A stretch of DNA of 54,531 nucleotides from contig JAXMBX010000036.1 in assembly GCA_046349635.1 (NCBI GenBank), positions 1-54,531 of the forward strand. Direction: 5' to 3'. A model generated the notes under the pieces. That model did no database searches. It saw only the letters and a list, made by a program, of their open reading frames with translations, and was not told the DNA's origin. This stretch comes from JAXMBX01 sp046349635 (lineage in GTDB: Bacteria; Planctomycetota; Planctomycetia; Planctomycetales; Planctomycetaceae). Below are positions 35,290-43,800 of the stretch, piece after piece (the first letter of the stretch is position 1; the number at the start of each line of letters is the position of its first letter). A program made the position numbers and the translations under genes.

Positions 35290-35598
35290 CTACGCGGCGT
35301 CCGCGGAGGACACTTCTTCCTCCGCCGGCGCCGCAGCCAGTTTCAGCAAGGCCCCTCTTCCCAGGGTGGTCACCTGGTATCGGACCCCGGTCCCTTTGGG
35401 GCTGACGTCGAAATCCAGCAGATTCATCGCAATCAGCGAACCGTGGATCTTCGACAGCTCTCCATCCTCGTAATTTCCCAGATCGGTCAGCCGATCGACC
35501 CAGCCGTCAGGAACGGAGGTCTGCCGCAGCAGATACCCCTCCAGCAGGGTCCGCCACGCCGGATTGTGATCGAGTTGGAGCGCATCTTCGGGGAGCAT
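35290..35598 (-). CDS. Small hypothetical protein, possible winged-helix fold
   Basis: 102 residues of balanced, soluble composition, convergent with the OmpA-like gene and 27 bases from its stop. The pattern EGYLLRQTSVPDGWVDRLTD, then ELSKIHGSLIAMNLLDFDV and GVRYQVTTLGRGAL, resembles a helix-helix-helix-beta hairpin such as a winged helix, but no DNA-binding family was recognised. The tail is Ala/Glu-rich. No good ribosome-binding site precedes the ATG. The frame is convincing because its codon use resembles neighbouring genes. Confidence 0.6.
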   Translation of the reverse strand: MLPEDALQLDHNPAWRTLLEGYLLRQTSVPDGWVDRLTDLGNYEDGELSKIHGSLIAMNLLDFDVSPKGTGVRYQVTTLGRGALLKLAAAPAEEEVSSADAA

Positions 35599-35947
35599 AC
35601 ACGTAAGAATCGACCGCTAACATCGTTAGATAAAGTCTCCCCGAATCCAGCGATAAGACTGCTACAGGCGGTATAACCCATTCCGAGCGTAATTCCCCAC
35701 GCCGACGACTTTTTTGCCATGACCTGCAACCGAACATGGAAATAGCATTGATCTTACGGCAGAAACACGCCAGAATATCCGTCTTCACTCACAGATCCGG
35801 TGGGCAATCCGCGTCTTGCCGGATGGACGTAACGAACCAGCCTTCAGGGGGTTGCGATCCCGCTTTCCCCTCCGGAGGTTGTCTTTTTTTGAGAGCAGGT
35901 CGGCCTGTGTGAGGCGCGGCCCGGTTTTTTTGAAAGATCGATCAATC
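35599..35947. other. Intergenic region without recognised gene
   Basis: About 350 bases between the leftward 102-residue gene and the rightward 81-residue gene. Short overlapping open frames exist on both strands but show no coding signal. Two T-runs (near 35886 and 35924) frame a GC-rich stretch without forming a clear hairpin. Promoters for both flanking genes should lie here. Confidence 0.4.
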
Positions 35948-36193
35948 ATGGGAACCAGTCGGACGATTACTGAAAAGCAGCATCAAAATGCCAAACGGCT
36001 CCTTGAACAGCAGGCAGAAAAGCTTGCCAAGGAAGGGGTCGAGAAGCAGAATTTCAAACGGTATCCCGCGTGGCGCACGCTGGACGCCAAGGTTCGCCAA
36101 CTGAATGCACGCCTCCGCAAGATTGGCGAAGTGGAGGCCTTGGACGCCGAGTTGAAGCAGCGCAAGTCCGAAAAGGCGGCTGCTGAGGAATAG
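35948..36193 (+). CDS. Small basic coiled-coil hypothetical protein
   Basis: 81 residues, almost entirely helical and highly charged: EKQHQNAKRLLEQQAEKLAK, then AWRTLDAKVRQLNARLRKIG and LDAELKQRKSEKAAAEE. There is no signal peptide. A GAAAGAT stretch lies some 13 bases before the ATG. The open frame extends upstream to 35816, but that part has no coding look. It lies about 70 bases before tRNA-Ser. Function unknown; the charge and coiled coil suggest a nucleic-acid- or ribosome-associated protein, which is speculation. Confidence 0.6.
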   Translation: MGTSRTITEKQHQNAKRLLEQQAEKLAKEGVEKQNFKRYPAWRTLDAKVRQLNARLRKIGEVEALDAELKQRKSEKAAAEE

Positions 36194-36266
36194 AACTCCT
36201 GCGGAAGCACCGCTTCCTGGGAGTCGAAGAGTCAGTTTCGCGAGACGTCACCCGACGTTTCGCTCC

Positions 36267-36353
<87 letters not shown>

Positions 36354-36468
36354 CTTTTTTTCAACCGATGGGCTCAAGCCAGATCGACAACCAAATCAAA
36401 ACTAGTGGCCGGTCTTTCCTCCGGGAAAGCCCGACTTATTCTGTTTGGAAGCTTTGGCGGACAAAAAC

Positions 36469-37482
36469 CTAAGCTCCGCCCCGCAACCAACTCCAAATCC
36501 GATTCCTCGGCTGAGGCTGCGACTTCTGCAGACGCAGCGCATTCTTCCGGCGCAACTCCGAAACGTCCGCTTCCAGAGTCGGGCCGTAGCTCTCCATCTG
36601 CCGCCCCATCAACTCCACGGCGAACTCATACAACTTCATGTCCCAGTGGTTCCACAGCAGGATCAGTTCCCGATCCCCCTTGGGAATACTTTCCATCGCG
36701 GGCCGGTTCCGGGTCACATTGACCCGTTCGTAGTCGATCTGCTCCAGTGGAAAACGTTTCTGCAGCATCAAGAGGAATTCGTCGAAACGATCCACTGTTC
36801 CCACCACGCTGAAATACCGCTGCAGGTTCTTCTTGGCCTGCTCGTAATGCTCGCGGGTTACTTTCCCGATCGGCACGCTCTTTTCCGTGTCGGTCAGAAG
36901 ACGCACCTGCCCGTTGTCCATTTCCGGGCTGACCCCGCTGCTGACATATTCCCCCAGCGACCAGCCATGCGTCTGGATCGCTTCATGCAGATAATGCGCC
37001 GGACCGTATTCCTTCACGTAGTGGTAATGCGAGATCATCCGGTCCACGGGATGCCGCAGGATCGTCACATACGTATAAGGGCCGTTCACGATCCGATGCA
37101 GGCCGAACGGAAAGTGCCCGCGGCAGACCCGCAGTTGCCGGCGCGGTTCCTCTTCCATGCACTGCAACTGCTGTAGCGTCTCCTGCGCATTGCCGGGATC
37201 GAACAGCCAGTTCCCTGCTCCCGGATGATTTCTCTCCAGAATGCGATACAGTGTCTGCCCCGCCGCTTTCGGAATGTGCAGAAACAGGCAGACTTCTTCC
37301 AACGCAGCCACGTTTGAGCTCTGAAGAAATCGGATGTCGATCTTGAGTTCCGAGTCACTCTGCACGAAGTCCTTCTCCTTTGGCCCGGACACAACCAGAT
37401 TCCGCTCGCATGAAGAACCTCTCTCCGTATTTATGAACACACGCTGTCGAAGGGTGGTTCCGCGGAAAATTTGTGTCACCAA
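36469..37482 (-). CDS. Sulfotransferase family 2-like protein
   Basis: Transfers sulfate from PAPS to an acceptor, probably a carbohydrate. The PAPS 5'-phosphosulfate loop is LFLHIPKAAGQTLYRIL (about 66-82), and the 3'-phosphate motif is TYVTILRHPVDRMISHYHYV (about 139-158), the pattern of heparan-sulfate 2-O-type enzymes. A further conserved stretch, YFSVVGTVDRFDEFLLML, is typical of this group. The product has 337 residues and no signal peptide, so it is cytoplasmic or membrane-associated. The N-terminal 60 residues are poorly defined and the true start may be later. Planctomycetes hold many sulfatases; this enzyme may help build sulfated surface glycans. Confidence 0.87.
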   Translation of the reverse strand: MVTQIFRGTTLRQRVFINTERGSSCERNLVVSGPKEKDFVQSDSELKIDIRFLQSSNVAALEEVCLFLHIPKAAGQTLYRILERNHPGAGNWLFDPGNAQETLQQLQCMEEEPRRQLRVCRGHFPFGLHRIVNGPYTYVTILRHPVDRMISHYHYVKEYGPAHYLHEAIQTHGWSLGEYVSSGVSPEMDNGQVRLLTDTEKSVPIGKVTREHYEQAKKNLQRYFSVVGTVDRFDEFLLMLQKRFPLEQIDYERVNVTRNRPAMESIPKGDRELILLWNHWDMKLYEFAVELMGRQMESYGPTLEADVSELRRKNALRLQKSQPQPRNRIWSWLRGGA

Positions 37483-37609
37483 AAGTAATCTAAGAAAGCA
37501 TTCTGAAAATCAGATGAAAACGGACAACTCCGCTTCATCTGGCTTAAGAAATGTCGTTTCAAAGAATTCACCGAGCTTCTTCGCCTGCAGTAGAAGAGGC
37601 TGGACGCGC

Positions 37610-37645
37610 AAAAAAAAGAGAGCGGCTGACAGCAGCACGCTCTCT
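37610..37645 (-). terminator. Rho-independent terminator after the Gfo/Idh/MocA gene
   Basis: On the minus strand AGAGAGCG (38-45 of the 37.6-kb block) pairs with CGCTCTCT across a 13-base loop, followed by eight T (plus-strand A at 37610-37617). It lies 40 bases past the stop of the leftward oxidoreductase gene. Confidence 0.85.
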
Positions 37646-37684
37646 CCTCGGGATTCTCAAAACAATTCTGGAGCCTCGCGGAAC

Positions 37685-38965
37685 TTATTCGGAGGCAAAT
37701 TCTGCATCGGGCGTATGCGGCAGGTCCAGTCCCTGCGCGGGAACCATCTTCTCATTCTTCGAATCCCACGCCATCATCTGGCTCGTCCGCCATGATTCAT
37801 TCGCCATGTTCACCGCGACCACACCCGCCAGTCCCAGGTTCACCGGGCAGTTCAGCTCTTCCCCATTTCGCAGGTGATTGTGCAGGTTCGTGTGATGCAG
37901 CGCGACATCCTCGCCACCGGTCTTCTGATGACTGGCCAGCAGTTTCCCATCCTTGTCTCGCGCTTCCCATCCCTTGGGGGTAAACATCAGCGTCCCGCGA
38001 TAACCCCGGATCAGGTGATCGACTCCCACCCGGTTACTCATCGTCCCCAGGACATAGACCGTCATACCACGGGGATATTCGCAGATCATTTCAAAGTTGT
38101 CCGGCAGGTCTCGACCGTCATTCCACTGCCAGATCCCCCCCATCCCCACGACACGCCGCGGATAGAGCAGGTCACACGCCTTCATGATCCGCGTGATCCG
38201 GTGGATGAACAGATCCGTGCAGATCCCGCCTGAATAGGAAGAGTAGTTACGCCATTCAAAGTAATGATGCGGATTCCAGTCGATCTTCGGTGCCTTCCCC
38301 AGCCAGGCGTTCCAGTCCAGGTCTTCCGGCTTCGCCATCTTGGGATCGAGATCCGGGTCACGCCACGGCCCTTGCTTGTCGTAACGGCGGACGTATTCGA
38401 TCTGGGCCTGCACCACCTTTCCAATGATCCCTTGCTTGATCGCGACGCCAGCCGACTTGTAGGAGTCGTCCGACATCGCCTGCACGCCGACCTGCATCGG
38501 CAGCTTGGTCTCCTTCTGCTTCTTGACGACCGCCTGCGCCTCTTCGATGCGGTGCGTCATCGGCTTTTCGCAGTACACTGCCTTCCCGGCGTCGAGAGCA
38601 TCCAGCGTCATTCTCGCGTGCCAATGCTCCGGCGTCGCGATCGTGACATAATCGATTTCCTTGTTGTCGAGGACTGCCCGGTAATCGGTGTAGGCCGGAC
38701 AGCCCATTTTCCCGCCCCCCTGGTCCGCGCGGGTCTTCCAGCAGTCCGCCACCCCCAGGAACTCCAGGTTGTCCTTCTCTTTAATCGCCTTGCAGGCGTT
38801 CATGTGGGCATTGGCCATCCCCCCGGCTCCCAGGAAGCCGATCCGGATCCGGTCGTTGGCCCCGATCACCCTGGCATAGCTCGCTGCGGACAAGGCGACG
38901 CTCCCCACGCTCGCCCCACTGACCGCCAGAAAATTCCGCCGCGAAAGTTCCAATCCACCACTCAT
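37685..38965 (-). CDS. Gfo/Idh/MocA-family oxidoreductase, Tat-exported
   Basis: NAD(P)-dependent oxidoreductase of 426 residues, probably acting on sugars or polyols. The N-terminus is a Tat signal (LSRRNFLAVSGASVGSVAL). The Rossmann motif is IGFLGAGGMANAHM, and the EKP motif carries the catalytic Lys (VYCEKPMTH). The C-terminal domain has GGICTDLFIHRITRI with a conserved His, as in the family. Planctomycetes encode many such exported enzymes. It is transcribed away from a second family member at 39.2 kb, and an inverted repeat lies between them. Substrate unknown. A terminator follows. Confidence 0.93.
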   Translation of the reverse strand: MSGGLELSRRNFLAVSGASVGSVALSAASYARVIGANDRIRIGFLGAGGMANAHMNACKAIKEKDNLEFLGVADCWKTRADQGGGKMGCPAYTDYRAVLDNKEIDYVTIATPEHWHARMTLDALDAGKAVYCEKPMTHRIEEAQAVVKKQKETKLPMQVGVQAMSDDSYKSAGVAIKQGIIGKVVQAQIEYVRRYDKQGPWRDPDLDPKMAKPEDLDWNAWLGKAPKIDWNPHHYFEWRNYSSYSGGICTDLFIHRITRIMKACDLLYPRRVVGMGGIWQWNDGRDLPDNFEMICEYPRGMTVYVLGTMSNRVGVDHLIRGYRGTLMFTPKGWEARDKDGKLLASHQKTGGEDVALHHTNLHNHLRNGEELNCPVNLGLAGVVAVNMANESWRTSQMMAWDSKNEKMVPAQGLDLPHTPDAEFASE

Positions 38966-39071
38966 GAGACTTCAACTCCTGTGTTTATTCGCCGTCCGGT
39001 TGCAAGGGGGGCGGTCCAAGTGTCACTGGGCCCCGTTTCGATCAATCTGGTTGAACCCTTCCAATATCCTC

Positions 39072-39108
39072 TTGCCATTCAGAAATTGCAAATTGATACT
39101 GGTATCAA
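39072..39108 (+). promoter_or_regulatory. Candidate promoter with overlapping palindromic operator
   Basis: TTGCCA at 39072-39077 and GATACT at 39095-39100 are 17 bases apart and could be a sigma70-type promoter for the rightward gene. Overlapping the -10 is an inverted repeat, TTGATAC-TG-GTATCAA at 39093-39108, with 7-bp arms and a 2-base centre. Its half-site looks like operators of LacI- or GntR-type sugar regulators. No matching regulator gene is in the window. Visual call only. Confidence 0.5.
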
Positions 39109-39156
39109 CTTCCTCCCTGCCCCAAATCCCGCCACTCGATTCGCGAGGTTCTCACC

Positions 39157-40499
39157 ATGGCCGCTCATGATCAGCCCTCACGTCGTCACTTTCTGCAATC
39201 CTCGATCGGATTCGCCGCTACCGCCTCCACGCTCGCCTCGCTGCACGCGGCAGAGCCCCAAGCCCCCGCTTCGGAGCGAATCCGCGTGGGCTGCGTCGGT
39301 GTGCAGGGACGGGCCAATTTTCTCACGCAAGCCTTCGCAAAGCGAGGCGATGTCGAGATGGTCGCCGTGTGCGATCTGGACCAATCGAACCTGGCGAAAG
39401 GCCTGGAGGCCATCTCCAAAATCACGGGAAAAACTCCCGCCGTGGCGCAGGATTATCGCCGCCTGATCGATCGTAACGACATCGACGTCGTTGTCGTCGG
39501 CACCCCCGACCACTGGCACGCCATCCCCACCATTCTCGCCTGCCAGTCCGGCAAGGATGTCTACGTCGAAAAGCCGGATGGGCACAACATCGTGGAAGGG
39601 CAGCGGATGGTCGCCGCTCTGAAAAAACACAAGCGGATCGTGCAGTTGGGAACGCAATCCCGCAGCAATCCGAACTTCCTCAAGGCGATGGAATACATTC
39701 GCGAGGGACATCTCGGTAAATGCCTCGTGGCGAAAGCCTGGGAAAGTGCCAAGCAAGGTTCCATCGGTCATCCTCCCGATGGGGAACCCCCCGCCGGTGT
39801 CGATTACGACCTCTGGCTCGGTGCCGCTCCGAAGCGGCCCTTCAACCCCAAACGATTCCACGGCAACTGGCGCTGGTTCTTCGATTACGGCACAGGAGAC
39901 CTCGGCAATGATGGTGTCCACCGCCTCGACGTCGCCCGGTGGGCACTCAGTACCGCCGGCGAAGCGCTGGGAGAAGCCCCCCTTGGCATCCCCACAAAGA
40001 TTTCCGCGCTCGGCGGCAAGTGGTACTTCGATGATGACCAGCAGTTCCCGGACACCATGCAGGTCAACTACGAATTTCCCGGCAACCCGGGAAAGATCCT
40101 CACCTACGAAATGCGGCTCTGGGCACCGTATCATTACTTCGACGAAACCGAGGGGCGGTCGTCTTCGGTGATAAAGGTTACATCGTCCTTGGGAACACCG
40201 GCTGGCGGGCTTATGGCCCGCGCAACAAGCTGATGGCTCAGGGGGGAGGTCGTAATGAAGGACATGAACACATTCAGAACTTCCTGGAATGCGTTAAATC
40301 CCGCAACAAACCCAACGCCGACCTGGAGACTGTCGGCCATCCTTCTTCGCTGCTGTGTCACGCGGGAAATGTGGCCTGCCGTGTCGGTCGCCAGTTGACT
40401 CTCGACCTTACGACCGAAGAATTCCTGAACGATCCGGAAGCCAACGCCCTGCGGACTCGTCCGGAATACCGCAAACCCTATATCCTGCCGGAGGTTTGA
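39157..40499 (+). CDS. Gfo/Idh/MocA-family oxidoreductase, Tat-exported, one frameshift
   Basis: Second exported oxidoreductase, about 447 residues when corrected. It starts with a Tat signal (SRRHFLQSSIGFAATASTL), then the Rossmann motif VGCVGVQGRANFLTQAF, the active-site block VVGTPDHWHAIPTI and the EKP motif VYVEKPDGHN. The C-terminal domain includes DLGNDGVHRLDVARWAL. The frame is lost at GGGG near 40150; one frame over gives AVVFGDKGYIVLGNTGW and continues to IQNFLECVKSRNKPNADLET and a stop at 40497-40499. The span is 3n-1, so one missing G explains it. The two Gfo/Idh/MocA genes are divergent and may share regulation. Confidence 0.9.
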
Positions 40500-40630
40500 A
40501 CCCGTTCTTCGTAAGCGTGCAAAAGATCCCGTCTTTTGTCACAATAACCTCATCAACCATCGTTGATGCATTCCCATGCCGCGGATGCATCGTCACTCGA
40601 TAGACCAACTGTTCTGACAGGAGAATATCC

Positions 40631-41242
40631 ATGAAGCTCATGCCGTCCACCCTCGCCTTGCTCTCCCTCTGCATGCTCATGGGCGTCGTCATCGCCGCCG
40701 AAAAAGCTGCTCCCGCCGCCCTGAACTTCAAGATGAAGCGCCTTAACGGCGAAGAAGTCGATCTCTCCCAGTACAAGGGGAAGGTCGTCCTGATCGTCAA
40801 TGTCGCCAGCAAGTGCGGCCTCACCAAGCAATACAAGGAACTTGAGGCTCTGCATGAAAAATACGGCAAAGAAGGGCTCGCAATTCTCGGCTTCCCCGCC
40901 AACGAATTCGGCAAGCAGGAACCCGGCACCAACCAGGAAATTGCCACCTTCTGCAAGGACAACTACGGCGTGAAATTCGACATGTTCGAAAAGGTCGTCG
41001 TGAAGGGGGAAGGTCAATGCCCCTTGTATGAATACCTCACCACTCACAAAGTCAACTACATCACCCCGGATGGAGAGAAGCACCACCACAGCGGCGCCAT
41101 CTCCTGGAACTTCGAAAAGTTCATCATCGGCCGTGACGGTGAAGTCGTTGTCCGTGTTGCTCCCCGCGTGGCACCGGATGACCCCAAGGTGATCGCGGTC
41201 ATTGAGAAGCAACTCGCTGCCAAGTCCGTGGCCGTGAAGTAA
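40631..41242 (+). CDS. Exported glutathione peroxidase-like protein
   Basis: Thiol peroxidase of the GPx family, 203 residues including a signal peptide (LMPSTLALLSLCMLMGVVIA) that sends it across the membrane. The peroxidatic Cys lies in VNVASKCGLTKQYKELE, the second block is LGFPANEFGKQEPGTNQE and the third ISWNFEKFIIGRDGE with the catalytic Trp and Asn. The usual PCNQFG reads PANEFG, as in several non-animal relatives, so it likely uses thioredoxin-type electron donors. An AGGAG site precedes the ATG, and a strong terminator follows, so it is a single-gene unit. Confidence 0.92.
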   Translation: MKLMPSTLALLSLCMLMGVVIAAEKAAPAALNFKMKRLNGEEVDLSQYKGKVVLIVNVASKCGLTKQYKELEALHEKYGKEGLAILGFPANEFGKQEPGTNQEIATFCKDNYGVKFDMFEKVVVKGEGQCPLYEYLTTHKVNYITPDGEKHHHSGAISWNFEKFIIGRDGEVVVRVAPRVAPDDPKVIAVIEKQLAAKSVAVK

Positions 41243-41268
41243 TCGCCGAAGAGAATTTGTCGTTCTCC

Positions 41269-41308
41269 GAAACCGTCCGGTGCCCGTCACCGGGCGGTTT
41301 CTCTTTTT
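41269..41308 (+). terminator. Rho-independent terminator after the peroxidase gene
   Basis: GAAACCGTCCGGTG pairs with CACCGGGCGGTTTC (one T-G mismatch or wobble) across the loop CCCGT, followed by TCTTTTT. It lies 27 bases past the stop. Confidence 0.88.
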
Positions 41309-41538
41309 GACGGCTCCACCGATGCAGGATTTTCGTTGCCCCGCTTTCAAATCCTCCCTGAAACAACCCGAAACTCCCACAAAGTCACCCTCTAAGCCTG
41401 CCCGCTGGGGCCGAATTTCTTATCGACGTCCCCCCTCTTTCCGTCCTATAATTGATTGTCCGGCGGGGATGGGCCTCCACTCCGGACCGTCAGCGGCCCA
41501 CGCTTCGGACGCGAGCCTTTCTTCAGGGCCGTTTCTTC

Positions 41539-43026
41539 ATGCAAACGCAAAAACGTTGGATCTGGCCGTTTGAACTCGAAGAGCAAATTGGCTCCGGAGC
41601 CATGGGGGTGGTCTACCGCGCGCGATACGTCAAAAATGACCGCCGCGTCGCATTGAAACTTCTCCCTCCCGAAGTGAAAGCCAATTCCTCCCTCTCCGCC
41701 CGTTTCGTCCGCGAGATGGAGGTCCTCAAGAATCTCAAGCATCCCAATATCGTGCACTGCTTCGGCGGGACCAGCGAAGGGGACGATCTCTTTTATGCGA
41801 TGGAGTTGATCGAAGGAGGTTCGATCCACTCCCTGATCCTCAAGCACGGCAAGCTGACCTGGCAGCAGACCGTCAAATACGGCATCGAGCTCTGCGCCGC
41901 CCTTGAACATGCCCACAAGCAGGGGGTCATCCATCGCGACATCAAGCCCGCGAATGTCCTCATCAGCAAATCCGGACGGACCAAGCTCAGCGATTTCGGC
42001 CTCGCTCTCGTCACATCCGAATCCCGGCTCACCGCGTCCGGCAAAACCCTGGGCACCATGCATTACATGGCCCCCGAGCAGATTCGCGGTTCCGACTCTC
42101 AATCCAATCGCACCGACCTGTATGCCCTCGGCTGCACGTTCTTCGAAATGCTCACCGGCAAGCCCCCGTTCAGCGGGAACTCACTCGCCGCGATCCTTAA
42201 CAAACATCTCAAAGAAGACCCTCCTCGCGTTTCCACAATCATTGATGTCATTCCAGAGGATCTCGATCAACTCGTCGCCGATCTGCTGGAAAAGAATCCC
42301 GACCGTCGTCCTGCCTCAGCTGCGGAAGTCGGAATTCGCCTTGAAAAAATCTCCCTGACCCCCGCAATCAATGCGGCCGCTACGGCGACCCCCGTCGGCA
42401 ATGCTGCGGTCTCCACCACCCGTTTCACTCCGCCACCCGCTTCCACTCTTCCCAAGATTGCCTACAGCAGCGTCGGTTCGCATGTCGAAGCCTCTGCGAC
42501 AAGCTGGTTTCGCACCCTGGTCGTCGCCGCGGCGGCGGCACTCATCGCTGGTTTTCTCGGATACTGGTATGGTGTCGCGGGCCAGCAACACATTCAGCAG
42601 ATTCTCATCCAGCAGCTCAATGATCCCTCCCGGGAAGTCCGCCTGACTGCTATTCGGACACTGGGAGAATTCCCGCAGATTGCCGTTCCCGCCGTTCCCC
42701 GACTGACGGAATTGCTCCAGCAAACGGATAATGATATCCAGGCGGAAGCGATCATGACCCTCGGGAAAATCGGCCCCCCCGCAGCCGACGCCTCCATGCG
42801 GCTCCGCGCCATCCAGCAGCAGAACAAGGAAGGCTTCATCCGTCAGAAGGCGGACGAAACCCTGCAAAAAATCGGAACCACACCTGCACGCTTCGGTTAT
42901 TGGCAACTCGTCACCTGGGGGATCATCCTCGCCTTCCTCTCCGGCGCCGCCTACTGGGGCTTTCGACTCTACCGCGAGTATCAGGAGTCAAAGCCCAACG
43001 CCCCACGCAGATCCCTGTTTGGATAA
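41539..43026 (+). CDS. Ser/Thr protein kinase with HEAT-repeat loop between two membrane helices
   Basis: 495 residues. The kinase domain (about 10-280) has GSGAMGVVYRARY, the catalytic Lys in VALKLL, HRDIKPANVLI, DFG and GTMHYMAPEQ, so it should be active. A Pro/Thr linker leads to a first membrane helix (FRTLVVAAAAALIAGFLGYW, about 320-340). Next comes a helical region of about 95 residues with HEAT-like repeats: LNDPSREVRLTAIRTLGEF, LQQTDNDIQAEAIMTLGKIG, GFIRQKADETLQKIG. A second helix (LVTWGIILAFLSGAAYWGF) and a basic tail end the protein. The HEAT region should lie outside the membrane and may be the sensor. The ATG at 41539 is chosen because kinase similarity starts directly after it. 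A phosphatase gene follows. Confidence 0.9.
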   Translation: MQTQKRWIWPFELEEQIGSGAMGVVYRARYVKNDRRVALKLLPPEVKANSSLSARFVREMEVLKNLKHPNIVHCFGGTSEGDDLFYAMELIEGGSIHSLILKHGKLTWQQTVKYGIELCAALEHAHKQGVIHRDIKPANVLISKSGRTKLSDFGLALVTSESRLTASGKTLGTMHYMAPEQIRGSDSQSNRTDLYALGCTFFEMLTGKPPFSGNSLAAILNKHLKEDPPRVSTIIDVIPEDLDQLVADLLEKNPDRRPASAAEVGIRLEKISLTPAINAAATATPVGNAAVSTTRFTPPPASTLPKIAYSSVGSHVEASATSWFRTLVVAAAAALIAGFLGYWYGVAGQQHIQQILIQQLNDPSREVRLTAIRTLGEFPQIAVPAVPRLTELLQQTDNDIQAEAIMTLGKIGPPAADASMRLRAIQQQNKEGFIRQKADETLQKIGTTPARFGYWQLVTWGIILAFLSGAAYWGFRLYREYQESKPNAPRRSLFG

Positions 43027-43134
43027 TCCATGCTCCGGATCTCTTCCTGTTCGATTGCTTGCCCCCCGACCGGAAACTGCCGATACTCCTACAACACGAT
43101 TTTTTGACCACGCAGGAGGGAGTGGCAGGGCGAG

Positions 43135-43797
43135 ATGGCGGAACGACTGATTGCAATCGGAGATATCCATGGCTGTTTGAAGGCGTTCGATACCCTTCTG
43201 AATGCCATCGCCCCCACCAAAGACGACGTCCTCGTTCCCCTCGGTGACTACATCGACCGCGGCCCGCACAGTAAAGGGGTCATCGACCGGCTCATCGAGC
43301 TTGAGTCCGCCTGCCAACTGAAGCCCCTCCTCGGTAACCACGAGGAAATGCTGCTCCGCGTCCTCTACCAGCGGGCCAAGCCGAGTTCCTGGCTCCAGTT
43401 CGGCGGCGATACCACTCTTGAATCGTACGGCTTCACTGGAGATCTCGCCGTCATCAATCAGCGGCACCGTGACTTTCTCAAGCGTTGTCTCGATTATTTC
43501 GAGACCGACACTCACTTCTTCACCCACGGCAATTACGACGCCTACTCCCCACTTTCCGAACAGACCCCGCGCAACCTCCGCTGGATCAAGCTTTCCGAAT
43601 CGATTCCCGACCCTCACTGTTCAGGCAAGCCCGCGATTGTCGGACACACCCCCAATAAAGAGGGCAAAATCTTCGAGCTCGGCTATCTCAAGTGCATCGA
43701 CACCTACTGCTACGGCGGCAAGTGGCTCACCGCCCTCGATGCAAACTCGGGGCAGATCTGGCAGGCCGACAACCAGGGACAGTTGTTGAAGCCGTAG
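43135..43797 (+). CDS. PPP-family Ser/Thr protein phosphatase
   Basis: 220-residue metallophosphatase related to bacteriophage lambda phosphatase and PrpA/PrpB. The metal-binding signature blocks are all present: LIAIGDIHGCLKAFD, LVPLGDYIDRGPHSKGVID, LLGNHEEMLLRVLY, then FFTHGNYD and AIVGHTPN with the later His residues. It begins 108 bases after the Ser/Thr kinase gene on the same strand and may reverse that kinase's phosphorylations. A GGAGGGAG stretch lies upstream of the ATG. It stops three bases before the convergent sthA stop. Confidence 0.92.
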   Translation: MAERLIAIGDIHGCLKAFDTLLNAIAPTKDDVLVPLGDYIDRGPHSKGVIDRLIELESACQLKPLLGNHEEMLLRVLYQRAKPSSWLQFGGDTTLESYGFTGDLAVINQRHRDFLKRCLDYFETDTHFFTHGNYDAYSPLSEQTPRNLRWIKLSESIPDPHCSGKPAIVGHTPNKEGKIFELGYLKCIDTYCYGGKWLTALDANSGQIWQADNQGQLLKP

Positions 43798-43800
43798 GGC

